Source of the DNA: Aphelocoma coerulescens
Lineage: Eukaryota > Chordata > Aves > Passeriformes > Corvidae
Assembly: GCF_041296385.1 (NCBI RefSeq)
Contig: NC_091033.1
Location: forward strand, 10,248,001 to 10,312,000
Direction: 5' to 3'
DNA length: 64,000 nucleotides
A program made the translations under genes and the position numbers. Of this stretch, positions 12,503 to 23,334 are shown one piece after another. Position 1 is the stretch's first letter, and each line of letters begins with the position of its first letter. The notes beneath the pieces were generated by a model. That model saw only the letters and a list, made by a program, of their open reading frames with translations, was not told the DNA's origin and did not search any database.

Positions 12503-12745
12503 TAAAGGCAACAGGGAGAAACTGATGCACAGGAAGTTCCACCTAAATATGAAGAAGAACTTCTTCCCTGTGCAGTAACCGAGCACTGAACACATTGCCC
12601 AGAGAGGGTGTGGAGACTCTCTCACTGGAGATATCCCAAAACCATCTGATGCAATCCTGTATGATGTGCTCTGAGGTGGCCCTGCTTGAACAGGGAGGTT
12701 GGACTGTGATCCCTTCCAACCTGACCCATTCTGTGATTCTATGAA
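12503..12745 (+). repeat. CR1 LINE 3'-end fragment
   Basis: The plus strand carries CR1 3' blocks in order: CACAGGAAGTTCCACCTAAA, GAAGAACTTCTTCCCTGTG, GAGCACTGAACA..TGCCCAGAGAGG, GTGGAGACTCTCTCACTGGA, CCTGCTTGAACAGGGAGGTT, CCCTTCCAACCTGACCCATT, then CTGTGATTCTATGAA. It is 5'-truncated near 12503 and ends at the usual 3' terminus. This is a different subfamily type from the fragments at 10.2 and 22.3 kb. Confidence 0.92.
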
Positions 12746-12749
12746 ATGT

Positions 12750-13825
12750 TTGATGCACCTCGGATGCTTGTCACACCTTTTACTTCACTTTGGTATCACT
12801 GAAACAGAATATCCTGAGCTGAAAAGGAGACACAAGGATAATTAAGTTCTAGTCCTGGCCCTGCACAGGACAATCCTAAGAATAACACCCACAGTTTAGC
12901 TTGTTGTTGGCAGAACAATCAAAAAAGGGAAACTAAATGCTAGTTTATCTCCAACTTTTTTCAGGGTTGCCACGTGTCACCCAGTCAGTCAGCAGATGAA
13001 CAAGCTGAGTGCACAAAACTCCAGCCCAAACTGGTGCTGCTTGCACCAGTTACAAACTCTACACCTCTGTATATGGAGCTCACAGTCCTGTTGGTGTCTA
13101 CAAATTTCATGTGATGATCTACAGCCAGACCTCATAACTGCCCAGTTGAGCCTGAGAAAAGATTTTCAGCCCCAGTGCCTGTAGGATGGTGGCTCTTACC
13201 ACTGATGTGTTGAACAGCACTGAAATGTTCTTGCATTAAAGAGCATCATTTCAAACCACCTAAAAAACCCCAGCTTGATGCCAGTGTTGTACTCCTCTTG
13301 TCTGCTCTGCTTTGTCCTGGCTCTGTGGATGCTGGGAGGGGAACCCAGCAGCCATCCCAGCACAGCCAAGGGATGTCTCGGGCTCTGGTGTGGCACATCA
13401 AATCTCCCCTCCTTGGCCCGGCAGTCTCCTGGTACTCTCTGCCATGCCAGCGCCTTACCCAGCTCCTGCCTGCTCCTGTGCTTCATCCTTGGCTCCTTTT
13501 GCAACAACAGAGGAACATAAAAGGAGGGAAGGAAGAGAAGTAACACCTGAATATTGTGCCTTCTAATTAGGCTGGCAGTGATCAAACAGCTTCTCAGGAG
13601 CACACGGTGTAAGGTTTGCTGGCACAGGGCTTCCCAGCCGTGCCCATTATTGCCAGAGGAAAAGCAAGTTCCATCCTTGTGGGACCTCATGTGGTCTCCT
13701 GAGGTCACAGAGCAGCCTTAACTGATCCAAAAAGACCTGGAGGAAGAAGGTGAAATCCAAATTCCTTCCCCACCTTTGCTGATGGTGTCCTCACCGTAAA
13801 GGGACTTGTAGAAACTTCAGCTGCA
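12750..13825. other. Noncoding stretch, no gene seen
   Basis: GC-neutral sequence. The 170-codon minus-strand frame (13196-13708) and several overlapping plus-strand frames (13275-13566) show no recognisable product and mask each other, so they are treated as chance. Confidence 0.65.
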
Positions 13826-13829
13826 CAAG

Positions 13830-14290
13830 CTGTTCCTGTGATGTTGTTGTATAAATATGTTTTATGTATAAATATGCATTTGAATCCGTGTTTGGACTCA
13901 AACCTGTCTGTTCATCCAGCTGTCGAGTAACCTCTGCAAACAGCAGGGTCCTTCGTGACAGATTGAAACCGAGAAAACCGCTGCCTGTTCTGCAAAACAT
14001 ATTTAATTTGTTAAAGACATGGGAACTTTGTTGAATTAATAAGATGTGCTAGAGAAGGGAGCTGCTCTCCGAAGAGCTGAATCCTGGTTACAAGTGCAGT
14101 TTGCAGCTTGCTGGTAATCCTGCAATTAAAGCTACAGTACCAGCGTATCACAAAAATGGGATTTGCATAATTTGAAATTTGAGGAAAATCTCTAAATACT
14201 CTAATTTTGATAGAAACTGTTTCCACTGCTGACATGTGTCTACACCTATAATTTCGGCTGATAAATTGCTGTAATTTCTCCTCCATTTCA
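13830..14290. promoter_or_regulatory. Candidate conserved noncoding element
   Basis: An AT-rich, repeat-free block with words such as TATAAATATG (twice), ATATTTAATTTG, TGCAATTAAAG, GATTTGCATAAT and GACATGTGTC. The composition contrasts with the GC-richer sequence to the left and the simple repeats to the right. The regulatory role is inferred from texture only. Confidence 0.3.
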
Positions 14291-14334
14291 TGTTCTTTCT
14301 AACATTAATTGTCAGTTGTAGAGTAAAACAGTAG

Positions 14335-14464
14335 AAAGAGAGAGAGAGGGAGAGAATAATGTCATTGTGCTTTTGTGGTGTGAATAGCCTTCCGAGGAAT
14401 GATTATCTTCCACACAGATGCAAACAAAAAAAAAAAAAAAGACAGAGAGAGAGAGAGAGAGAGA
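14335..14464. repeat. (AG)n and A15-(GA)n simple repeats
   Basis: A short (AG)n run lies at 14335-14349. A poly-A of 15 (14426-14440) then passes into a (GA)10 run at 14445-14464. The purine-only character is evident by eye. Confidence 0.95.
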
Positions 14465-14956
14465 CCTCTTGGTTTGCACAAAACTACTGCAATGGGCATC
14501 AGTGTCTCACTGTGAGGTAGGGAAACAAGGAGTTAAAGCCAGGTAAATGTACATGGGAGTGATTGTGGACATTTCCCAGGCTGCTGGAAGGAAAGAGGGA
14601 CTTTTCACGGGGATGTGAAGCTGCAGAGGACGTCTGGTGATGCATAGCTGGAGGTCCAAGCTGCAGGATTCCAGGGATTGAACCCTCAGTGTCAGCCATC
14701 TCCTGTCCCAAGCAAGACCCTCTCAGAGCCATCAGCAGTGAGGAACTCACCTGGTTGGGTTTTCCAGAAGGAAAACTGAGGGGAATAAAGGCAAGCAGTG
14801 AGTCCCTGCATGAAGCATTTTCACAGCACCTCCTCCACCCATGACCTGTCCCCATCCCACCTCCCCAAATGCCACTTTTCAAGCTACTTTTAAATAAAAC
14901 ACCCTTTCAAACAGAGGGCTAGTGGTACTAAATTATTCTATTAATTTATTATTCAT

Positions 14957-15001
14957 GATGAAAAATTATTCTAATAAACGGTGAAAAATTATTCTAATAA
15001 C
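14957..15001. repeat. 23-bp tandem duplication
   Basis: Two adjacent copies of an AT-rich unit: GATGAAAAATTATTCTAATA at 14957 and GGTGAAAAATTATTCTAATA at 14980, differing by one substitution and one base of length. Nearby sequence (ATTATTCTATTAATTTATTA) looks like more decayed copies. It is a small local duplication with no gene. Confidence 0.85.
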
Positions 15002-15009
15002 ATTCTATC

Positions 15010-17960
15010 CTATTAATATTCTGCAGCCAAGCAGTTAAAGTCACTTCCTGTGGCTGCTCCCCTCCTTAACGCTGATCTATTTCTTACAGAATTTATTGAA
15101 ATTAAAATCTGCTTCTTTGGAAATGTGCTGCATTTAACAAAACCAGTGGGGGGAGATGAGCTGTGAGCAAGGAGAGAATCAGGCAGCGATTTTTCCCTTC
15201 TGCTGACAGAGCAGTGGGATGCCTGGTGGGGTGGGAGCTGGGCAGATCCAAACTGCAGAGTCAGGGATGGCCCAGCCTGGGTCCTTTGGGTGCTGTCACA
15301 CTGTAGCCCATTAACTCACAGCACCCAGTATTGCTAATTACTGCTAATCCAGTGTCTCCCTACATTTCCCAGTGCAGGGAGACAGCTCCTTGCCCACTCC
15401 TTTCCCTTGGCTGGAGTCCTGCAAGTCCACTGCTGCACCTCCCTCAGAACCCTGTGGCTGTGTCTCTTCTCACAGCCCTTGTGCAGAAGCCTTCCTGAAG
15501 CCCAAGGAGCTGCACTGCCAGAGCCTGGACACCACTGCCACGGGAACAAGTGGAGCCTGTAGTCAAATTAAGGACGAGGCTGGGGACTCTGCTGTCACCT
15601 GGGCCCCAGGAACAGTCCAGGCAGCATCGTGCCACCCCTCCTCCTGCAGCTCCCTGTGCACTGGCACCACAAGCCTGCCAGGCTTTGTGCCAGGGATATT
15701 TTCCTAATGGTTCCTCTGCCTGCTCTGCTCGCAGCCCTCCTTGCCTGCCAGCTGGCTGGGATGGTCTCGGGCCCTCACAGGCAGCTGGGGAGGTTTCATG
15801 GGCATGCAGGGCTTGGAGCCTGTGTACAGGTGGCAGAGCAGCCCTGGTGCCCAGCACAAAGCCACCAGGAGCCCACTGATCGCCAGCAGGGACTTTCTGG
15901 GTCCCCGCTCAGGGCAAAGGGGGATGTGGGAGGCTGTGATGGGGGAATTCCTGGTACCCAGAGCTTGCAAGTCCTCACAACCATCAGAGATATCCTGAGG
16001 AAGTGTCCTACAGGACATGGCAGAGAGGTGTCTCAGGGTTTCTCTTGAAGCCAGATGCAGCATCTGAGCAATTTTGGAGACCAGACAGCAGATGAGCAGC
16101 TGCCACTGGGCACTTCTGAACCTGCCTGACCAGTCACAAGGTGCCTTCTCATCTGGCTTTGCTTTCCCAGTCATCCATACAACGTAGAAAATAAAAGGTC
16201 TAACTTTGCAGAGGAGCAGCACACCCATCTCTGTGGGTCTGTTGGCCATAGGTGTTGCTTTCCCTAAAACTTCCCTGGCCAATCTTGGTTTTGTCTGCAC
16301 ACACCTGTTCCATGCTAGGGCCAGATCATCTTCTGACATTCTCTTTTTCCCTACTTTTTTCTCATTGTCTCTACAAGCCTAATAATTCCTTGCACATTTA
16401 TATCAGCTGCTTCCTGCACCTGCCCACCTGGCACAGGTAGTTTTGCCAACCACATGGAAAATTACGTGCACAGGTCAGTGTTAAATGTTCTGGTGGCTCA
16501 AAGTCCTAATGAAAAACTAACCTCCAGGTGACGTTATTGCAGCTTTAACAAGTGGTAAAAGGATTTCCTCTCAAAGGACTTTCACTGAAGCCATCTTCTT
16601 CTTTGTGTGTTCCTCCCTTGCAGCGTGGGTAATTAAAGGACCGGTCAGAGCTCGGAAGATTCCTCAGCTTTTGCATTTGAGGATATCTTTCACTCTATTT
16701 TTTCCCCTCTTCTCTGATGGCATATTAGATCAAGCCATTAAGCAACATCCTCTGTTTCTCCTGAGAATATTCATCAATAATAATGAATAGTACTTGCTCC
16801 AGGGCTGGCCCCTCCTTGCCCAGGAATATCACTGGTACACAATACAACCCTGTTGGAATAACTCTGGCATTTGTTTTTATTTCTGAGATTCATTTAAAGT
16901 GTAATTTTTTTTCTCTCTGGGATTGTGGAGGCCCTGCTTTGTTCTGGGTTTAGAAGCTGACAGTTAGCTGAAGCTGAGAGTTTATCTGATCCAGTGGGGA
17001 CATCAAAGTAATGCACAAGAGGAAACTCCTTAATCCCGACTGACTGTGCCCCTGTACAACTGCCTCACCTTAGTAACACATGGACCCGGCTGTATTGATG
17101 CATTTTCCTTTTTACCCCAGTACAATATACTTATTTAGCATGATAGCAGAACAAAATCAAAGTATTTTAAACAAAAATGCTTGACACTGGGCTATCTTTT
17201 CTAATCCCAGGCAGCAATCACAGAGCCAGGCACTATGCAGCCTGTAAAGCGGCTTCTCGGAGTGCTTGTCCTGCTCCTGCTCAAGAGAGGGTGGATAAAA
17301 CCTCAAACTAATGATGCAGTGAGTAAAGGATTGGATTCAGGAGATGAGGACAGTGATGCAGAATCAGGAATAGGAGCACACATCTAGAACCTCTCTGAGT
17401 GCTAGAGAAGTTTGTGCTGCTCTTACTCTGTACGCACCAATCTACTTTGTCCCAGTAATTATTTAACTTCCGTCAGACTCTGAGTGATGTAAATCTTGCT
17501 TTGCACCTTTCCTGCATCCTTGCTGCAGAAGAGGTTTTCAAGGAAGCAAATACATCAGTTACACAAAGGGAAATTATTGCAGACAGTGCCTTAAGCTCCA
17601 TTTGCCTCACACTTCTTATTTCTTCCTTCTCCAAGAAGTTAATCAAGAGGTTTAGTTAATGGGTGTGGGTCAAGTCTTTCAGCCAGCCTGGAGCATGTGC
17701 AGTTGCCTGGTGCTGTCCTTCTCCATCGCTGGGATGGTCCAAGTTACTCATGGACCTGAGGGCATGAGGGATGCAATCCCTGCCTCCACCCCAGCTGAAA
17801 CCTGTTTGTGCATTTAAATAATAAACTCATGCTCCTGATTGCCACTGTGTTTACTGCATGAGCTGCTGCCCCCAGCCTCATTCAATAACTGGGATCAGGC
17901 ACTTTGGGCTCCCTGGGGATTTTTTTAGATTTCTGTTTTGGCATGATTTTTTTGTTTTCT
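15010..17960. other. Noncoding stretch, no gene seen
   Basis: The first 1.3 kb (15190-16340) is GC-richer and therefore stop-poor. Overlapping open frames up to 211 codons lie on both strands (15444-15857 minus, 15629-16048 plus, 15704-16339 minus), none recognisable. The rest is AT-richer and featureless. A weak match to an ancient-repeat phrase (GCCAGGCACTATGC near 17230) is too short to call. Confidence 0.65.
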
Positions 17961-17963
17961 TGG

Positions 17964-17964
<1 letters not shown>

Positions 17965-17995
<31 letters not shown>
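17965..17995. repeat. 31-nt poly-T tract
   Basis: An unbroken run of 31 T residues, the longest homopolymer in the window. Read on the minus strand it is a poly-A that could mark the tail of a retrocopy lying to its right, but I recognise no source sequence there. Confidence 0.98.
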
Positions 17996-17997
<2 letters not shown>

Positions 17998-17999
17998 AA

Positions 18000-18051
18000 G
18001 CACGATTTTCACTTTTGCAAGGTGAACACTTGTCCCCAGCACGATTATCAC
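18000..18051. repeat. Short direct repeat next to the poly-T
   Basis: GCACGATTTTCAC (18000-18012) and GCACGATTATCAC (18039-18051) are 12/13 identical and 39 bp apart. They lie immediately right of the 31-nt poly-T. No element explains the pair. Confidence 0.75.
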
Positions 18052-18059
18052 AGCGGTGA

Positions 18060-19415
18060 AGGGCACAGCCCTGCTTTGTGCCAGAGACTCCCTGGCTGCT
18101 CTTGAGAGCCTCTGCACATCCCTCCTTGCTGGAGCGCTTTCATGGTGTTCTTGATGTGGGGATGTTTATCTTCGCTCAGTTCTTACCCATTGGTGCATCT
18201 CTCAGCTAAAGTGCTTTTCCTCAGATTGTGAAACCCACTGTAGTCCTGTCTTTGTTAAGAAGATAAGCTACAGCGGGAAAGCAGCACCAGCAGCGAGAAA
18301 AAAATTCCTCTAGTGTGTTATATCTTTTTCTCCCAAGGAATATCACACAACTTGGACAGCTACTGTAATGCTAATAGACAAATCAAAACTCCAAGGAGCG
18401 AAATAGAAACATCCAACCATATTAAATAAGGGGGGTTTGTGTGTGTTTGAAAGCTCACAAAAAAATCTAGATATTAAATTGATGTCCTGGCACTTGTGCA
18501 GTGTAATGGGCAGATTCAATTAAAAGAAGAAAATATGTCCAGCCTGTAGTGTGGACTAAGCAGCAATAAAAAAGCAAATCAATTTTTCAGGAGTTTCAAA
18601 GCCTGGTGCAGATTTCCAGAAGGCAGAAGCCAAAAATATATTTATTAAAAAAGACCCCAGGGGCTCAACAGTGTCATTTTAACCCAACTACTGCACCTTC
18701 AATATGATGAACTGTCACGAAATTTTGAGAAATACTTTGGAAATAATCCATTTGTATGTATAGATATAACATGTTCTATATGTATAAATAAATGCATATG
18801 CTTCTGTTGCATATATACAATGTCATTGATTATTTGACACAGGTGCAATGTAAAAACTGCAAAAAAAACCCACAAATCAAGTTCAGTTATTGTCATCTGT
18901 GTTCCCAGTGTAAGAGCAGTGTGGGGTTTTCTATGTAGCATAAATTAGGGAATTGGATATCTTTATATACGTATATAAGTGTGAGAGCATATACGTGTCT
19001 GTAGGAAGATGAATGTGTGCATGCACTCACATTTAGATACAAGTGTTGATGGCTTATTTGCAGAATATTCCAGATGTGACTATACCCAAATTCCTGGTTT
19101 GAGGTTCTTGGACTGAAATCAGAGTTCATCCAGCCAGCCCAGCACAGAACCAAGAACGGCAGCTCACGGTTCCACACTTCCCTCCAGCTGTACACAGCAA
19201 CCTTTAGAAATCCATGGACGGCGGAGTCCCAACCTCCCTTTTACTTTTTAATCCTACCCAAAGCACAGTTATGATCCCACTGAAACCAGCTGCAGAACTC
19301 CTGGGTGAATAGAATAAGGGTTTCCACCACAAAAAATTATTTTAAGGGATCCATTTGAGGTTTTGGTTACTCTTTGGCTGGATGAAATCTAGAAATAAAG
19401 AACAGCAAATCCTGC
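18060..19415. other. Noncoding stretch, no gene seen
   Basis: AT-rich sequence. The part at about 18240-18480 has enhancer-like texture, and 18950-19000 is an AT/GT-rich low-complexity area. No reading frame above about 100 codons and no recognisable peptide. Confidence 0.65.
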
Positions 19416-19419
19416 TGCC

Positions 19420-19568
19420 AGCCATGGTCTCAACTTGCTTTGAGGCCAGGTTGGATGAAGCTTTAAGCAACCTGGTCTAGTGGAAGGTATCCCTGCCCAC
19501 AGCGAGAGGGTTGGAATGTGATGAGCTTCAACCTTTCCAACACAAACCATTCTGGGATTCTATGATTT
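19420..19568 (+). repeat. CR1 LINE 3'-end fragment
   Basis: Plus-strand CR1 end with blocks GAGGCCAGGTTGGATGAAGC, TTTAAGCAACCTGGTCTAGT, GGAAGGTATCCCTGCCCAC, GAGGGTTGGAAT and CCAACACAAACCATTCTGGG ATTCTATGATTT. It is about 150 bp, 5'-truncated and moderately diverged. Confidence 0.92.
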
Positions 19569-19569
19569 T

Positions 19570-20445
19570 GGTTAATCCCTGACAATTTCTGCATGGTCAT
19601 CTATCTGTCAGTTCAACAGGGAGCCTCTGACATTTGCATGAGGGATTTTTGCTGTCTCTTTTCTTCCTCCCTTTGTTTTTTTGCCACCGTTGCTGATAAA
19701 AACAGGTGCTCGTAAAATGTTTCACTGTGCTCAGGCAGCAAACCGAGAAAAAATAATTTTCTCTTGTTACACTGAGCCACAGATTTATTTCCCTGAAGAA
19801 ACCCAAGTGTGACTGCAAAGGTAAAATACAAATAAAAAAAATAAAAAAAAAACGAGAGAGAGAGGAGTAAGCAGCATGGTAGTGATGATTAAGGTGCCCT
19901 TCCAAGAAATAAATAAATAAGCCGAGGCTCCCAGCACTGTGCCGCAGCCAGGGTCATCCCAGAGCTCTCCCTGTAATCAGGATGGGGAAGAGCCCGGCAC
20001 AGGCAGGACCTCCCATCTCAAACCCCCAGTGCTAGAGACAATATTCACACAGCTGGCAGGATGGATGTGGCTTTTATTTAAAACACAGATGAGCATGCAC
20101 ATAGAGGGAAAGAAACCCGGCAAAGCCAAATTTTCTTCTAAATCTATTTACATTTGATGGTACTCGAGATCACCTTGAACCATCTTTGCTATTTCCTTTC
20201 CTTTTCCCTTTGAAGTTGCAAGTACTACATAAGCCCTTAAAAAAAAAAAAAAGAGAGAGAGAAAAAGGGAAAGGGAAAAAAAAAGAAGTGTATAAAGACG
20301 CCATTTGTGATATGCATTTTTTAATAATGACATTTTAAAAGGTTGAAATGTTGTGGCACCTTTTGCAAAGTTATGCCATTTAAACAAGATAACATGGCAT
20401 TTTACCACTAAAGACAAGACCCTCTTTTTTACTCCTACCTTTGAA
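19570..20445. other. Noncoding stretch with A-rich runs
   Basis: A-rich low-complexity parts occur at 19828-19852 and 20238-20285. Otherwise no structure is visible, and the open frames are about 100 codons or shorter with no recognisable product. Confidence 0.65.
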
Positions 20446-20449
20446 CAGT

Positions 20450-20990
20450 TTATCATTTTGCAATAATATCCTTTAGCTATGTAGCTCTCTGTTCTTTTTC
20501 AAATGGAGGACATCTCTTCTAATTGTGCTTATGATACAAATTAGCATTGGGGTTTTCTTTCTAAGAGCACTGTGCCTATCCTAAATATGTTTTCTCCTAT
20601 ATGGGATTCAGGAAGAAATTGTAATTCCTCTTTCAGTGAAATAGCAAAGCTATTTTTAAATTGCATGCCTTTTTGAGTTAGCAAAGTGTTAGACAATTAA
20701 CAGCCTTTCTTTTTATTTTTATGTTCTTTAAAATGCAGATTCAGTTTAATACTGTTTTCCCTTTCATTCTTTTCGTGTGTCCTAATTGTTAGCTAAGGAG
20801 TGTCAGGACTGCGTGTTATCGGCCAAGGCAGGTGTCAGGTTTAATATTATTAAAGACACAATTACTCCTTTCTCAAGCACAGCTTGTCAGTTTAGCTCAT
20901 CAATGTATATATCAATACATTTTTAAATGAAAAAAAAAAATCTCTGTTTCCCATCCATAATTATCTCCTTGGTTATTTTGGAAATGTCTC
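20450..20990. promoter_or_regulatory. Candidate conserved noncoding element
   Basis: AT-rich, repeat-poor block with phrases such as AATTGTGCTTATGATACAAA, TAAATTGCATGCC, TTAATATTATTAAAGACACA, ACAATTACTCC and CATCAATGTATATATCAATA. The texture matches long-conserved enhancers, but conservation cannot be tested here. Confidence 0.3.
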
Positions 20991-21070
20991 TCTAACCTCA
21001 GCTCACAGGAGTCCTGGGAACGTGATGACCTGTGACAGTCTGAACGAGCTGCACAGTCACATTCCTCAGC

Positions 21071-21125
21071 TCAGAATCACAGAACCATTTATGTTGGAAA
21101 AGACCCTTCAGCTCATCCCAAACAC
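21071..21125 (-). repeat. Short CR1 LINE 3'-end fragment
   Basis: TCAGAATCACAGAACCATTT, then ATGTTGGAAAAGACCCTTCA, then GCTCATCC is the reverse complement of the last about 50 bp of a CR1 variant with an AAAAGACCTTTAAGATCAT-type end. The match stops after about 55 bp, so the insertion is heavily truncated or later deleted. Confidence 0.8.
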
Positions 21126-21129
21126 ACGG

Positions 21130-21885
21130 GCTGTGAGACTCCGAGGATGCGCCGTCTCCCGGGGCTGCCGCTTCGAGCACCCGTGAAAGGTTGGGGGAGA
21201 AAAAACTGTAACTGAGGAGTTGACTGATTTCTTGACATTGGGCCTGCATCACATAAGGGTTCTGGGGAAGTTGTAAGGAAAAATGTTGGTTTATGCTGCC
21301 AACACCCATAAAGGAGATGAGAACGCAGGGCTGGGAGTTCGTGTACTGCCAAGCAGAGCTCCAAGTATCTGCTCTGGAAGCATGGCAGGGGAATCCTCAG
21401 AGTTACGTGGAGCCAATGGCTGAATTCCTCCTCCTCTGTCCTTGGAAAGCTGATGGGTTCAAAACACCATTGCAAATTTTGGATTTGGGGTATTTCTTCA
21501 ATCGCATTGCAAGTACTGTCCCAGAGAATGTGCTGTATGGATGGTTTAGTCGCTAAAAATCGGATTCAATGTTAATCAAAACTGCCCACTCAATAGGGCT
21601 TGAATTCATAAATCATTTTTACTAGCAAAGGTGGAAACATTGAAACAGGATTTTTTGTTAGAAATTTCCTAAATTATATACTCAAATTTCAAACTCATGT
21701 TTTCTCTTCAGCTCTGGAGAAATCTTATTTTAAAGAAGGGTTTGGGAGTCGGATATTTCATTTTGGACAGAACATGCTCTGTTTGGCCCAAAATGAAGTA
21801 GAGATGCACACAGCCCTGCAATTTGGCCACCATTCAAAAAATCAATTATTCTCAACGCTTACACTGTGTCCCTTGAGGGAAATTG
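21130..21885. other. Noncoding stretch, no gene seen
   Basis: The start is GC-richer (CpGs around 21140-21185). The remainder is AT-rich. The minus-strand frames at 20998-21309 and 21113-21475 overlap a CR1 remnant and have no recognisable product. Confidence 0.6.
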
Positions 21886-21888
21886 TTC

Positions 21889-21935
21889 TCTGACCACTCC
21901 TGGTCAGACAAACCATGTCCTGAAGGGTATATAAG
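21889..21935 (+). promoter_or_regulatory. TATA-like site with an 8-bp palindrome upstream
   Basis: TCTGACCA (21889-21896), a CTCC loop and TGGTCAGA (21901-21908) make a perfect 8-bp inverted repeat. Twenty bases further on is a strong TATA-like word, TATATAAG (21928-21935). A start site would be expected near 21958-21966 if it works. The first ATG downstream (21940) opens only three codons, so any transcript would be noncoding or spliced. TATA-like words arise often by chance, so confidence is low. Confidence 0.25.
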
Positions 21936-21939
21936 CCAT

Positions 21940-22290
21940 GAGCAGATAAGAGTTTAACAGATGAAGTTATGGTTTATTCACACATCTTCATCCAGCATCA
22001 GCACACCAGAGGTATTTCCACTCTGACACTTTCTTTTCCTATTAGTGTACACCCTGCTCTTTCTCAAGATGAGTGCCCAGAATATCCACAGCCCATACTT
22101 ATTACCCTCCACACTTGCAGACTGCTCATTTCCTCATGAAGATGGTGCTCATTGCCAGGTCAGCTTCCATTTACTCTGGAAATTTGCAGATATTCTTTGC
22201 TGCAGGACCTAATCTGCAGCCAAAGAGCTTCTGAGCAAACCCAGATGGGAGTTCTCCAGTTTAGGAAAATATATAAAATGCAGTGGGCTG
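21940..22290. other. Noncoding stretch right of the TATA-like site
   Basis: Nothing recognisable is seen. A frame from ATG at 21961 is only 21 codons. No splice donor, poly-A signal or repeat can be supported. Confidence 0.6.
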
Positions 22291-22293
22291 TTT

Positions 22294-22430
22294 TCACAGA
22301 ATCTAGGATGGTTTGAGTTGGAAAGGACCTAAGTCTCACCTCATTCCAACCCCCCTGTCATGGGCAGGGACACCTTTGACTAGACCAGGTTGTTCAAAGC
22401 CCTGTCCAGCACTTCTAGGCATGGGGAATT
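22294..22430 (-). repeat. CR1 LINE 3'-end fragment
   Basis: Reverse complement of a CR1 end: TCACAGAATCTAGGATGGTT, TGAGTTGGAAAGGACCTAAG, CATTCCAACCCCCCTGTCAT, GGGCAGGGACACCTTTGACT, AGACCAGGTTGTTCAAAGCC, then a diverged CACTTCTAGGCATGGGG. It is 5'-truncated and close to the consensus in the first 100 bp. Confidence 0.93.
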
Positions 22431-22434
22431 TATG

Positions 22435-23275
22435 GGAAATATGTGCTCCTTCACTGTTTTGTCTGAGAATGTCATGATCAAAAGTATTTCCAGCAAAAGA
22501 AACTTTGAAAATAATTGGACAAAAATGTGAAAAATGGCTAATGTCCCTGCCCTCCCCCAGCTCTTTCTGCTTTCCACTGATAAAATTCCAAAGGCAGAAG
22601 CCTCTCCCAGCATTCCATGTCACCCCCTCTACCCCTGTGCCACGACAGGTGCCACAATTTCAGTGCCACCTCTGGGAATGAGCTCCTCAGCTTGTGTCGC
22701 ACATCGGCCGGTTGGTTGTGCTGGGAGCAGAGCCGGAACGGAGGAGCTCTGTTTTGGGATCATCCCTCGGTTGTTTCCAGGTATCCTTGTTTAATGGCAG
22801 TGTTCCCCTGCTCCGGAGGGTCACACCTGTCCTTGTGTGTGCTCTCCGTGCTGCTCCCAGGGTGCTGGCGGGTCCACGGGTGCAGCTCTCTCCCGGAGCG
22901 GCTGCAGGATCCTCCGGCTGCCAGCTCTGCATGGCTGGAGACTGACAACTAATGGTTAGTTTGCAAATAGCTGCATAAAAGATCAGAGGATAATGTGTGA
23001 GGGGTGGGGAAAGGAGGAAGGAAGGGGAATGACTGGCGGTGCTTAAAGAGAATCGATTGCTGTTTAATTTTTATTCAGTTCGATTTTCATTCTCAATTAA
23101 GAACAGGGCTCTTAATGCAGAGTTTCACTCAGCTTTCATGGGGAGTCAGGATCTGGCAGAAAATGTGACTGTAATTAAAAGGGCCACATATTCATCTCAA
23201 ACTTAACTTCTCCAAGCTTAATTTTGTTCTCAACCCAGGACAAATTAGAAACAATTTCAAGCTCCTACAGGTACC
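22435..23275. other. Noncoding stretch; GC-rich patch then AT-rich block
   Basis: 22690-22930 is GC- and CpG-richer and stop-poor, with several mutually overlapping frames and no known product. 22940-23260 is AT-rich with GAATCGATTGCTGTTTAATT, TTCAGTTCGATTTTCATTCT and TTAAGAACAGGGCTCTTAAT, the last containing TTAAGA/TCTTAA inverted words, and is a weaker enhancer-like candidate. Confidence 0.45.
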
Positions 23276-23284
23276 ATGGCCTGG

Positions 23285-23330
23285 CCACCTCACAGGTGGT
23301 CACATGTGGCCACCTGCATTTGCAGGTGGC
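23285..23330. promoter_or_regulatory. Palindromic E-box cluster
   Basis: Within 46 bp there are CAGGTG (23293-23298), CATGTG (23303-23308), CACCTG (23311-23316) and CAGGTG (23323-23328), plus a CACCTC. GCCACCTGCA TT TGCAGGTGGC (23309-23330) is a perfect 10-bp inverted repeat with a 2-nt spacer. CCACCT/AGGTGG (23285-23299) forms a second, smaller hairpin. CAGGTG is bound by ZEB, SNAI and class I bHLH factors, and paired CACCT sites are the classic ZEB arrangement. The motifs are direct observations; use as a binding platform is inference. Confidence 0.4.
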
Positions 23331-23334
23331 AGTG

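Noticed and set aside
15704..16339. 211-codon minus-strand open frame, the longest in the window
   Set aside because: It lies in a GC-richer, stop-poor patch with several overlapping frames on both strands; no domain, signal or family is recognisable.
17878..18117. Lysine-rich small protein on the minus strand
   Set aside because: The lysine run is the 31-nt poly-T read in reverse.
20048..20070. CACACAGCTGGCAGGATGG as a possible further MIR core
   Set aside because: Only one short word matches and no second MIR block lies at the right distance.
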